In this document: positions 8,535 through 16,282 of the stretch, piece after piece
Layout: each line of letters starts with the position of its first letter
Position numbering within the stretch: position 1 is the first letter of the stretch
Source: Bacillus sp. DTU_2020_1000418_1_SI_GHA_SEK_038
Lineage (GTDB): Bacteria > Bacillota > Bacilli > Bacillales > Cytobacillaceae
Direction of reading: 5' to 3'
DNA length: 64,000 bases
NCBI RefSeq assembly: GCF_032341175.1
Contig: NZ_CP135435.1
Coordinates: 868,001 to 932,000 of the forward strand
The notes under the pieces: model-generated
What the model was told of the DNA's origin: nothing
The model's input: only the letters and a program-made list of their open reading frames with translations
Database searches by the model: none
Translations under genes and position numbers: made by a program

Positions 8535-9161
8535 ATGCAAACAATCAAAAATGTATATTGTGTGGGAAGAAACTATGAGCTGCATGCGAAAGAATTAAAT
8601 AATGAAATTCCTGCATTTCCTTTTCTATTCGGAAAGACTACACATGCTGTGGCTTATGCCAATGGTCAGGAAATCGTGTTACCAGCAAACCGTGGCTCCA
8701 TTCATTTTGAAGTGGAATTAGTCATTCGAATCGGTAAACCTTACGAAAAAGGTGCTTCCGTTGACGACCTTGTAGACAGCATGGCTGTTGGGATTGACTT
8801 TACTTTACGCGATGTCCAAAGCGAATTAAAGAAAAAAGGACATCCATGGCTATTAGCAAAGAGCTTCCCTAACTCCGCTATATTAAGCGAATTCATCAAG
8901 TTTCCTGGTGTGAACGAATGTAAAAGCAAAGAGTTTTCTCTATTAAAGAATGGAGAAAAGGTTCAGATCGGTAATATAAAGGACATGATTTTTGATATGC
9001 AGACATTAATAGACTACACAGCCTTACATTTTGGTCTTGATGAAGGCGATATTCTTTTTACCGGCACTCCTGAAGGGGTTGGACCCATATCGGACGGGGA
9101 CCAACTTGCACTGTTATGGGGGGAACAAGTTCTTGGAAGTTGTTCAATAAAACTTGGTTAA
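8535..9161 (+). CDS. Fumarylacetoacetate hydrolase family protein
   Basis: About 208 residues with CVGRNYELHAKELNNEIP at the start, a middle HFEVELVIRIGKPY (acidic metal ligand) and a C-terminal FTGTPEGVGPISDGD. These are typical of the FAH fold as found in small decarboxylase/hydratase-type members that act on beta-dicarbonyl acids with a divalent metal. The exact substrate is open. TGGAG eight bases before the ATG at 8535 fixes the start; an in-frame ATG at 8517 has no such site. No terminator is obvious before the T-box region. Confidence 0.87.
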   Translation: MQTIKNVYCVGRNYELHAKELNNEIPAFPFLFGKTTHAVAYANGQEIVLPANRGSIHFEVELVIRIGKPYEKGASVDDLVDSMAVGIDFTLRDVQSELKKKGHPWLLAKSFPNSAILSEFIKFPGVNECKSKEFSLLKNGEKVQIGNIKDMIFDMQTLIDYTALHFGLDEGDILFTGTPEGVGPISDGDQLALLWGEQVLGSCSIKLG

Positions 9162-9227
9162 ATTATTTAAAAATGATAGACACACTAACAGGAAAATAGC
9201 CTTTCAAAAATTAATTTAAAAAATCCG

Positions 9228-9256
9228 TTGCTATTTTTTGTAATCTATAATAATAT
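9228..9256 (+). promoter_or_regulatory. Predicted promoter of the threonyl-tRNA synthetase leader
   Basis: TTGCTA (9228-9233) and TAATAT (9251-9256) are separated by 17 bases, which fits a vegetative sigma-A promoter. Initiation near 9263 would give a leader of about 730 bases ending at the ATG at 9996. Confidence 0.5.
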
Positions 9257-9295
9257 GTATAAAAAATCCATTTGACTACATTCAGCAGAAGTCTT

Positions 9296-9460
9296 CCACA
9301 TTAATTTATGGGGGATGAATGCAAAAAGGTATCTAATACAGTCGGCGTTCAACTCCAGCTGAATGAAGCCAAGCCTTCGGCGGATGCCTCTGATTTATTA
9401 GAGGAAATTATCGAGCCAGCTCGATAAAAATCTGGGGACAATTTCCCCGAGGTGAAATTG
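9296..9460 (+). other. Unassigned pre-T-box leader segment with hairpins and a 39-codon frame
   Basis: This stretch is richer in G and C than its flanks. It contains a stem TTATCGAG/CTCGATAA (about 9405-9428) and GGGGA/TCCCC next to it. A frame of 39 codons runs from the ATG at 9308 to the TAA at 9425-9427, but no good ribosome site precedes it. It may be an additional structured part of the leader or a piece of an interspersed repeat; I cannot assign it. Confidence 0.3.
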
Positions 9461-9464
9461 ATAA

Positions 9465-9714
9465 TAAGCACTGATAAGGACATGAGCTACTTTTACGGTT
9501 TCCAGAGAGGGAAGGCTTGCTGAAATCTTCCTAACGCAGAAAAGTATCTTACCGCCTTTGAGCAGTATTGGGGAAACTAAGTATCCAATGCCGTCTATGC
9601 AACGTTACTGCACCAGAGCCATAAGAATCTTTTTTTCTTATGGGAAATTGGGTGGAATCACGGGAATAACGCACTCGTCCCTTGCAATAGGGATGGGTGC
9701 GTTTTTTATTTTTA
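9465..9714 (+). promoter_or_regulatory. T-box leader 1 (threonine), upstream copy
   Basis: The stem I region contains a probable ACC threonine specifier (9551-9553) in the same context as in copy 2. The T-box core reads GGGTGGAATCACGGG (9650-9664) and the terminator pairs CGCACTCGTCCCT with AGGGATGGGTGCG before a T-run (9668-9714). Uncharged tRNA-Thr would stabilise the antiterminator. The core departs from the usual TGGNACC: the first C of ACC is T. That C lies in the bulge that binds the tRNA 3' end, so this copy may respond less well. Confidence 0.85.
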
Positions 9715-9724
9715 CAAATTAATC

Positions 9725-9976
9725 ATTTTTGCGATGAAGAGGACATGAATTATTTTTACGGCTTTCAGAGAGGGAAGGATAGATGCGAACTTCCTAGCTT
9801 AGGAAAATAATTTACCGCCTTGAAGCTATATCGGTGAACTTTAGTAGCTGATATCGTCTATGCTGCGTTACAGCACCAGAGCCATAAGTGTTTTTTTCTT
9901 ATGGGAATTTGGGTGGAACCACGGGTATTTAACGCACTCGTCCCTTGCGATAGGGATGAGTGCGTTTTTTTATTTT
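9725..9976 (+). promoter_or_regulatory. T-box leader 2 (threonine), downstream copy
   Basis: The copy parallels T-box 1: a stem I region, a probable ACC specifier at 9814-9816, a consensus T-box core GGGTGGAACCACGGG (9911-9925) and a terminator pairing CGCACTCGTCCCT with AGGGATGAGTGCG before seven Ts (9931-9976). Uncharged tRNA-Thr binding is expected to favour the antiterminator and allow transcription of the synthetase gene 20 bases later. Tandem threonine T-boxes are known from Bacillus subtilis thrZ. Confidence 0.93.
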
Positions 9977-9995
9977 AAAAAAGGAGCGAATCAAT

Positions 9996-11906
9996 ATGAG
10001 TATTAAAGTTCAGTTCCAGGATGGACAAATGAAGGAATTTTCAAATGGCATCACTGTGGGAGAAATTGCGGAGTCCATTAGTACAAGTTTGAGAAAAAAT
10101 GCGGTTGCTGGGAGGGTAGACGGACAGCTGGTAGATTTATGCCACAAGTTAGAACAGGATGCTGAACTCTCTGTTTTAACTCTTGATTCGGAAGAAGGAC
10201 TTCAAATTTTAAGACATTCCTCGGCACATGTGCTGGCTCAAGCCGTTCAAAGAATATATGGAAAAGTGAAATTAGGGATAGGGCCTGTAATTGAAGATGG
10301 ATTTTACTATGACTTGAAATTGGAACACAGTTTGACTTCAGATGATTTACTTGAAATCGAAAAAGAGATGGAAAAAATCATAAACGAGGATCTAGAAATT
10401 AAAAGAATGGAGGTTTTCTATGAAGAGGCTGAAAAGCTTTTTAAGGATAAAGGAGAGCCATTCAAGCTAGAAATATTAAAGGGCATTCCGAAAGGGGAAA
10501 AGATCACTTTATATCAGCAAGGAGAGTTTATTGATCTGTGCCGAGGCCCACATCTTCCGTCTACTGGCTTGATAAAGGCATTTAAATTAACTCGTGTATC
10601 GGGTGCGTATTGGCGAGGCAACAGTCAAAACGAGGTTCTCCAAAGAGTTTATGGTGTTGCCTTTAAAAAGAAGAAGGATTTAGATAAGTATTTACATTTC
10701 TTAGAAGAAGCGGGCAAACGAGATCATCGTAAGCTAGGAAAACAATTGGAGCTATTCATGTTTTCAGAGGAAGCACCGGGAATGCCATTTTATTTGCCAA
10801 AAGGGCAGATTATTAGAAATGAATTAGAAAATTTTTCACGTGAGCTTCAAAGCAAGGCTTACTATGATGAGGTTCGTACTCCTCTTATGATGAATCAACA
10901 GCTTTGGGAGAAATCGGGACACTGGGATCATTACCATGAGAATATGTATTTTTCCGAAGTCGATCAAACTAAGTTTGCGATGAAGCCAATGAACTGTCCG
11001 GGGCATATGCTCATATTTAAAAACAGTCTTTACTCTTATCGTGATTTGCCAATTCGGTTGGCAGAGTTTGGGCAAGTTCACCGTCATGAGTTCAGTGGTG
11101 CTTTAAATGGAATGCTTCGGGTGCGCACTTTTTGTCAGGATGATGCTCATATTTTTGTTCGTGAGGATCAGATTGAAAGTGAGATTAAGGAGGTATTTGA
11201 ATTAGTTGACCAAGTCTATCGCACATTTGGCTTTGAGTATTCAGTAGAGCTTTCGACTCGCCCTGAAAATTCAATGGGTGATGACAGTCTTTGGGAAATT
11301 TCTGAACGAGCATTAATAAATGTACTTGTGGATTTAGGGATCCACTATCACTTAAACGAAGGCGATGGTGCCTTTTATGGGCCAAAAATTGATTTTCACA
11401 TAAAAGATGCCTTAAAACGAAGCCATCAATGTGCAACAATTCAGCTTGATTTTCAAATGCCGGAGAAATTTGACTTGAGCTATATCAATGAACAAAATGA
11501 AAAGGTTCGCCCAGTCGTAATTCATCGTGCTATTTATGGATCCATCGACCGTTTCTTTGGGATTTTAATCGAACATTTTGCGGGGGCTTTCCCAGTTTGG
11601 CTAGCGCCGACACAAGTTCAAATTATCCCTGTTTCACATGTTCACCTAGACTATTGTTTAGAAATTCAGGAACAGCTGCGGAAATCTGGAGTCAGAGTGG
11701 GAATTGATAATCGTGAAGAAAAGCTAGGATACAAAATCAGAGAGGCACAGATGCAGAAAATCCCGTATATGCTGGTGCTGGGGGATAAGGAAGCAAACGA
11801 TGCTGACGTAAATGTCAGGAGGTATGGGGATCAGCAATCCGAAAGTGTTTCTTTTGCGGATTTTAAAGAGAGTATTGTAAAGCAAATAAAGGAGCGCAGT
11901 TTATAA
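9996..11906 (+). CDS. thrZ: Threonyl-tRNA synthetase (ThrZ-like)
   Basis: The 636-residue protein charges tRNA-Thr with threonine in the cytoplasm. Order of domains: TGS (about 1-61), the editing domain with RHSSAHVLAQ (HxxxH) and LCRGPHLPS, the class II catalytic core with MKPMNCPGHM (zinc-binding Cys), HRHEFSGAL and VRTFCQDDAHIF, and the C-terminal anticodon-binding domain starting near APTQVQIIPV. The ATG at 9996 follows AAAGGAG; an in-frame GTG at 9960 lies inside the terminator. Control by tandem T-boxes matches thrZ, the starvation-induced second enzyme of B. subtilis. If this genome has only one such gene, thrS would be the proper name. Confidence 0.9.
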   Translation: MSIKVQFQDGQMKEFSNGITVGEIAESISTSLRKNAVAGRVDGQLVDLCHKLEQDAELSVLTLDSEEGLQILRHSSAHVLAQAVQRIYGKVKLGIGPVIEDGFYYDLKLEHSLTSDDLLEIEKEMEKIINEDLEIKRMEVFYEEAEKLFKDKGEPFKLEILKGIPKGEKITLYQQGEFIDLCRGPHLPSTGLIKAFKLTRVSGAYWRGNSQNEVLQRVYGVAFKKKKDLDKYLHFLEEAGKRDHRKLGKQLELFMFSEEAPGMPFYLPKGQIIRNELENFSRELQSKAYYDEVRTPLMMNQQLWEKSGHWDHYHENMYFSEVDQTKFAMKPMNCPGHMLIFKNSLYSYRDLPIRLAEFGQVHRHEFSGALNGMLRVRTFCQDDAHIFVREDQIESEIKEVFELVDQVYRTFGFEYSVELSTRPENSMGDDSLWEISERALINVLVDLGIHYHLNEGDGAFYGPKIDFHIKDALKRSHQCATIQLDFQMPEKFDLSYINEQNEKVRPVVIHRAIYGSIDRFFGILIEHFAGAFPVWLAPTQVQIIPVSHVHLDYCLEIQEQLRKSGVRVGIDNREEKLGYKIREAQMQKIPYMLVLGDKEANDADVNVRRYGDQQSESVSFADFKESIVKQIKERSL

Positions 11907-11929
11907 TAGTGGAACATATTGTTAGTTTG

Positions 11930-11975
11930 GCGAAATAAGGCCGTTCCTTTAGCCTTATTTCGCTATCAGTTTTTG
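11930..11975 (+). terminator. Terminator of the threonyl-tRNA synthetase gene
   Basis: GCGAAATAAGGC pairs perfectly with GCCTTATTTCGC; TTTTTG follows a few bases later. Confidence 0.65.
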
Positions 11976-12018
11976 AATAAGCATATGGTAAAATTAATTG
12001 GGAATATTGAAAGTTTTG

Positions 12019-12430
12019 ATGGCGCGTGTTTTAGCAGTGGAATCCGGAAAACACTGACTATGAACGTGTCATGGTGCGTGTTTTAGCAGTGGAATTCGGA
12101 AAACACTAACTATGAACGTGTCATGATGCGTGTATTGGCAGGGGAGTCGCAAAAACACTAACTATGAACGTGTCATGGTGCGTGTTTTAGCAATGGGATC
12201 CGGAAAACACTTACTATGAAGGTGTCATGGTGAGTGTATTGGCAGTGGAATCCGGAAAACACTAACTATGAACGTGTCATGGTGCGTGTTTTAGCAATGG
12301 AATCGCAAAAACACTAACTATGAACGTGTCATGGTGCGTGTTCTAGCAGTGGAATCCCAAAAACGCTAACTATGAATATGTCATAGTGCGTATTTTGGCT
12401 AGAGAAGATCCTAAACGACAACTATGTTAA
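12019..12430. repeat. Tandem array of a 52-bp hairpin-forming repeat (7 full copies plus 1 degenerate)
   Basis: Copies start at 12019, 12071, 12123, 12175, 12227, 12279 and 12331, each exactly 52 bases, with a decayed eighth copy from 12383. Each unit reads roughly ATGGTGCGTGTTTTAGCAGT, GGAATCCGGAAAACACTAAC, TATGAACGTGTC. GTGTTTT and AAAACAC form an inverted repeat around a 15-base loop, and ATGA/TCAT form a second small one across the unit junction. The period is not a multiple of three, so the array does not encode repeats in one frame. No spacers vary, so it is not CRISPR. Confidence 0.93.
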
Positions 12431-12463
12431 AGGAGCAAACAAAAAACCATATGGAAATAAACT

Positions 12464-12703
12464 ATGACCTTAACAAACATTAAGATAGAAGAGCTATGCG
12501 CAAGCATTGATCATGTGTTAAGTAACAAACTGGATCAGGCATTATTGAAACCAGAGGAAATCATTCAATCCATCTATCAATTAGAAACAGCTCTAATGCT
12601 TTCGATATTGTTTATCTCATTTATTCAAGACTCTAGAAAAAGAGAACATTACCTTAATCGTGTTCATTCTCTTAGCCAAGAAATAAAAAAATATATTAGT
12701 TAG
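12464..12703 (+). CDS. Hypothetical protein, 79 residues
   Basis: A small soluble, mostly helical protein (TNIKIEELCASIDHVL at the start, SLSQEIKKYIS at the end) with one hydrophobic stretch around TALMLSILFISFIQ. No family recognised. No good ribosome site sits directly before this ATG; an AAGGAG at 12430-12435 precedes a ten-codon frame starting at 12451 that overlaps the gene start, so translation could be coupled. A terminator follows directly. Confidence 0.5.
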   Translation: MTLTNIKIEELCASIDHVLSNKLDQALLKPEEIIQSIYQLETALMLSILFISFIQDSRKREHYLNRVHSLSQEIKKYIS

Positions 12704-12734
12704 ATAAGGGAGCAAAAAAAATGCCCCCTTATTT
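12704..12734. terminator. Bidirectional terminator
   Basis: TAAGGG-GCA pairs with TGC-CCCTTA between convergent genes, with an A-run in the loop. Confidence 0.5.
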
Positions 12735-12745
12735 AACCATATTTA

Positions 12746-13132
12746 TTATCTTGCAGCCCAAGCCTCAACCTCCACCTTGATTTCTGGCCGTGCCAGAGCT
12801 GTAACATACGCTAATGTTGTAGCAGGAGGGGATTGGTTATGAAATCCGCTCCATTTTCCCAAAAAGAATTCTCTATTAATACTTTCAGTGAACCAAAAAT
12901 TCACTTTGAAAACATTGCTTACGTCTATACCTTCACTTTTTAAAATGGATTTAATATTTTCAAGTGCATTGGCAAACTGCGTTTCTATATCAGCTGGAAG
13001 GATCCCATCCTTATCATTTCCGACTTGGCCTGATAACACTATTAGTTCAGCATCTCTCGGTACTATGGTTACATGATGATATTGAGCGATGGGGGGAGCA
13101 ACATTATTAGGATTTGATTTTATTATTTTCAA
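12746..13132 (-). CDS. RidA family protein (YjgF/YER057c/UK114)
   Basis: The 128-residue protein has PRDAELIVLSGQVGNDKDG, ETQFANALENIKSILKSEG and a C-terminal ARPEIKVEVEAWA, the usual RidA order. RidA proteins form trimers and deaminate reactive enamine/imine intermediates from PLP enzymes. The usual catalytic Arg in the late strand is not placed as in the canonical members, so it may belong to an Rid subgroup of other function. The TTG start lies eight bases after AAGGAG. Confidence 0.85.
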   Translation of the reverse strand: MKIIKSNPNNVAPPIAQYHHVTIVPRDAELIVLSGQVGNDKDGILPADIETQFANALENIKSILKSEGIDVSNVFKVNFWFTESINREFFLGKWSGFHNQSPPATTLAYVTALARPEIKVEVEAWAAR

Positions 13133-13191
13133 AACGGATTCTCCTTTTATTTTGATAAGTTATTACTTTTTTCACAAAAATTAATTTCCTA

Positions 13192-13476
13192 TTAATTTAC
13201 TAGAGCGTATCCAATCCATCCAATAAGTAGAATGTTTGGAGAAATCAATAATGCCGATAGCCACCTGAAGTTTCTTTTTAGGGAAAAGGCAGCCCCAAGG
13301 TAAAAGAATGGAAATATCAAACCCCACCATTCAAAACGTGGTGTTGCCGCTAAGTAGAGCGATAAGGGCGTTATCAGCAGGCAGGAATTTACAAGAAATA
13401 GTGGCTTCTTTAAACGTAAACCAATAAATGAAAATACGATTGAAGCAATCATAAATGGCCAAAATAATAACCCCAT
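13192..13476 (-). CDS. Small membrane protein of unknown function
   Basis: 94 residues with about four hydrophobic segments (FWPFMIASIVFSFIGL, PLFLVNSCLLITPLSLYLA, FEWWGLIFPFFYLGAAF and ALLISPNILLIGWIGYALV), separated by short basic turns. No family recognised. An AAGGAGGA site precedes the ATG. It lies between RidA and HelD on the same strand, 38 bases after the helD stop, and may share that transcript. Confidence 0.75.
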   Translation of the reverse strand: MGLLFWPFMIASIVFSFIGLRLKKPLFLVNSCLLITPLSLYLAATPRFEWWGLIFPFFYLGAAFSLKRNFRWLSALLISPNILLIGWIGYALVN

Positions 13477-13514
13477 AGAAATCCTCCTTAAAACTTCTCA
13501 TCCTATATTTTTGC

Positions 13515-15845
13515 TTAGCTCAAACTCTCCAGCTCAGCATTTTGCAAAAAGGGGCTCGGGTTACCTACACTGTATAACTGCAAATAATGCATAGCTCTTG
13601 TGCAGGCGGTATAGAACAATCTACGCAAGCTTTCATCACCGTATACTTCTGCAGATGCATCATAAATGATAACGGCATCAAATTCGATGCCTTTGGCCAA
13701 ATAAGCCGGTATGATAACAACGCCTTGTTCATATTCAATCGCGCCGCTTTTCACGAGCTTGATTTCTTCGATGCTGCTCAAACCTTCGTAGGCAACGGTG
13801 CTTTCAGCAGCAGATTTGCAAATAATTGCAATCGTATTATACCGTTGCTCCCGTAACTCAGCGACTTTGGAAGCGATACAGCGGTGCAGGTCGGTATGAT
13901 CTGTTATTTGCGTCAAAACTGGCCTTTCGCCATCGCGTTCAAAAGCAGTAATTCGATCGCCGCCAGGCACTAGTCCGCGAGTAAATTCAACGATTGGTCT
14001 TGTGGATCTGTAGCTTAGGGTCAAGTTAATTGCTTCCGTTTCCTCTGGTCCGTATAATCCAGTAAGTGTATGGAAATCAACCATTTCGCTGGCATGGGCG
14101 AATATTGCCTGATTAAAGTCGCCGAGCACAGTCATCCTTGCCGAAGGAAATAAACGTTTCAAAAACTCGAATTGAAACGGAGAATAATCTTGCGCTTCGT
14201 CTACAAGTACGTGTTTAATAGAGGTATTCGTCTGAAAGCCTTGAATCAGCTCCTTCAAAAGTAAAAACGGAGTAGCTTCTTCGTAAAACAGTTTGCCTTC
14301 ATCTAACATTTTCACGGTTAGCAGGCAAATTTCCTTCCATTCTTCAGGTGTTTTACCTTCAATCCACAAATCGATCCGCGTTGGGTCGGTGAAAAGCTGC
14401 TTGTATATTCCTGTTATGTCAATGAATCGAAGCGAGCGAATCCATTTACGAATTGGATTTAACTTCTTGCGAACGATCATGTGCCGAAGTACTTTACTCT
14501 CTCTATCATAATCATCAAAGGAGTCTTCGTTAAAACCGCGCTTTTTTTGTAAATGGGCATATACCTTTTGATATTCCTCATTGCTTAGCATTTCGATTTC
14601 TTCATGAACCCACTGCTTAGTTATTTCGCGCTTTTCTGTTTCATCAATTTGCTCTAATAGCCACTCGGTCAACTTCTCAAGCCTATTATGAAAACGAAGT
14701 GTGGTGTTACTGTTATAAAATTTTTCTGAAATTTGATTAGCGGAGACGATCGGCTTTCCTCTGAATTTAATCCCTTTGAAGATCATTCCAGATAACTCAA
14801 GCGACTGTCTGTATGTTTTAATGGTCTCAAAAAAACGGGTAGAAGCCTTAAATCGAATACTTGAAGCCCTTGTCAGATATGAAGGGCTATCCTTTGCAGT
14901 CAACATAAATTCTAATTGCTCGTAAGGACCCTCGACTTGAAACTCGTTGCCCAACCGATGGTCCAAGTACTCTTGAAATGTAACCTGCTGCATGTTTTCT
15001 TCACCGAGCTCTGGCAACACTCTGGATACGTAATGGTTAAACATTGCATTTGGAGAAAATAGAATGATTTGATCGGCTTTAAGCCAATCCCTATATTTAT
15101 AGAGCAAGTATGCGATTCGCTGCAGGGCCGCCGATGTCTTACCACTGCCAGCCGCACCTTGAACAATAAGTAGCCGTCCATGGTCGTGCCGGATAATTCG
15201 ATTTTGCTCCTGTTGGATGGTGGCCACAATGCTGTGCATATGTTTGTCTGTGCTTTTGCCAAGCACTTGCTGTAAAATCTCGTCACCAATGGTAAGACTC
15301 GTATCGAACATCGATTCGATTACACCATCCCGTATGATATATTGCCATTTTTGATCCAAGAAGCCGCGGATTACTCCTCCTGGTGTGACGTACTCAACCG
15401 GACCAGGCGGGTAATCGTAGTAAACACTCGAAATGGGTGCTCTCCAGTCGTAGATCAGGAAATTCTCGCCGCTTGTATCCGTAAGCGTTGTAATGCCGAT
15501 ATAAATTTGTTCTGCTGTTGAAATTCCTTCTTCAGTGATGTTGATCCGGCCGAAATAAGGGGTTCCCTGCATACGGCGCAGTACGGATAGCCGATTGAAG
15601 GCGTGCCTGTGGGTGCTTTGGTTTACGGCCAAGTCTTGTGCCTGTTGTCTTAAGCCAATGATTGTCTCAAGGTAATCGTCAAAAGTATCAATATTTACCT
15701 TGACATCATCCCAAAAGTGCTTCCGAATATTAACTACTTCTTTTCGGCGCCGGCCAGTTTCGTCTTCCAGCTTATCGATTTGTTCCGTGATTGTTTCGAT
15801 GACGCTATCTAATCGTTCCTGCTCCTGACGTAGTTCATTGTTCAT
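13515..15845 (-). CDS. helD: RNA polymerase recycling motor HelD
   Basis: About 776 residues, close to B. subtilis HelD (774). HelD is a UvrD-like ATPase that enters the RNA polymerase clefts and releases stalled enzyme from nucleic acid. Visible are an N-terminal coiled coil (LRQEQERLDSVIETITEQID), Walker A GAAGSGKTSAALQR near residue 230, Walker B VLVDEAQDYS, and helicase motifs LTLSYRSTRPI and KGIEFDAVII. The ATG at 15845 is eight bases after AAAGGAG; a GTG nine bases earlier overlaps that site. It is divergent from a predicted small-RNA unit. Confidence 0.93.
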   Translation of the reverse strand: MNNELRQEQERLDSVIETITEQIDKLEDETGRRRKEVVNIRKHFWDDVKVNIDTFDDYLETIIGLRQQAQDLAVNQSTHRHAFNRLSVLRRMQGTPYFGRINITEEGISTAEQIYIGITTLTDTSGENFLIYDWRAPISSVYYDYPPGPVEYVTPGGVIRGFLDQKWQYIIRDGVIESMFDTSLTIGDEILQQVLGKSTDKHMHSIVATIQQEQNRIIRHDHGRLLIVQGAAGSGKTSAALQRIAYLLYKYRDWLKADQIILFSPNAMFNHYVSRVLPELGEENMQQVTFQEYLDHRLGNEFQVEGPYEQLEFMLTAKDSPSYLTRASSIRFKASTRFFETIKTYRQSLELSGMIFKGIKFRGKPIVSANQISEKFYNSNTTLRFHNRLEKLTEWLLEQIDETEKREITKQWVHEEIEMLSNEEYQKVYAHLQKKRGFNEDSFDDYDRESKVLRHMIVRKKLNPIRKWIRSLRFIDITGIYKQLFTDPTRIDLWIEGKTPEEWKEICLLTVKMLDEGKLFYEEATPFLLLKELIQGFQTNTSIKHVLVDEAQDYSPFQFEFLKRLFPSARMTVLGDFNQAIFAHASEMVDFHTLTGLYGPEETEAINLTLSYRSTRPIVEFTRGLVPGGDRITAFERDGERPVLTQITDHTDLHRCIASKVAELREQRYNTIAIICKSAAESTVAYEGLSSIEEIKLVKSGAIEYEQGVVIIPAYLAKGIEFDAVIIYDASAEVYGDESLRRLFYTACTRAMHYLQLYSVGNPSPFLQNAELESLS

Positions 15846-15879
15846 ACCAAGCACTCCTTTAGAAAAAATGAAATTAGAG

Positions 15880-15908
15880 TTGACAAATAGGGGAGTATAT
15901 TGTAAAAT
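15880..15908 (+). promoter_or_regulatory. Strong predicted sigma-A promoter without adjacent coding gene
   Basis: TTGACA (15880-15885), a 17-base spacer and TAAAAT (15903-15908) form a near-consensus promoter on the plus strand, divergent from helD. The next plus-strand gene starts 375 bases later, beyond a strong terminator. Confidence 0.65.
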
Positions 15909-15914
15909 TATAAT

Positions 15915-16122
15915 TGGGATAGTTTGACTTCATCCCTTTTATTTATGTGTTTCTAAACAAATTTATCACAATTTTTCATTTTTATCAATATCTCTTGAAC
16001 AATTGATGGATATTTGCTGTAAATTTATTTCAAGATAAATGGACTTTAATATTCTCTTATAATATGAATACGTGTTAAAAAATAACCAGTTGAGCAAATA
16101 GCTTTACTGGTTATTTTTTTTT
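15915..16122 (+). ncRNA. Candidate small RNA or attenuated leader of about 200 nt
   Basis: The segment is bounded by the TTGACA/TAAAAT promoter and by the terminator at 16077-16122, and holds no convincing reading frame. A small GGGAT/ATCCC hairpin with Ts lies at its 5' end. It is either an independent small RNA or a leader whose terminator limits transcription into the aminopeptidase gene at 16283. I cannot match it to a known RNA family. Confidence 0.45.
16077..16122 (+). terminator. Strong terminator ending the candidate small RNA
   Basis: AAAATAACCAGT pairs with ACTGGTTATTTT and eight Ts follow. No plus-strand coding gene ends upstream, which is why an RNA gene is inferred. Confidence 0.8.
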
Positions 16123-16282
16123 GATAGAAGTACTCTAATAAAGGTATTTAGGAGCAAATCTTTCCTCCTAGAAAGATAGAGGTATTATCAGAATATTAGG
16201 AATTAGTTCTCTTACCTCCTAATGATTTTCCAGATATACTAAATTTACTACTAGCAATCTATTAAATAGGAGGTTTCAAAGT

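Noticed and set aside
12019..12430. CRISPR array
   Set aside because: The 52-bp units follow each other head to tail without variable spacers, and no cas gene is in the window.
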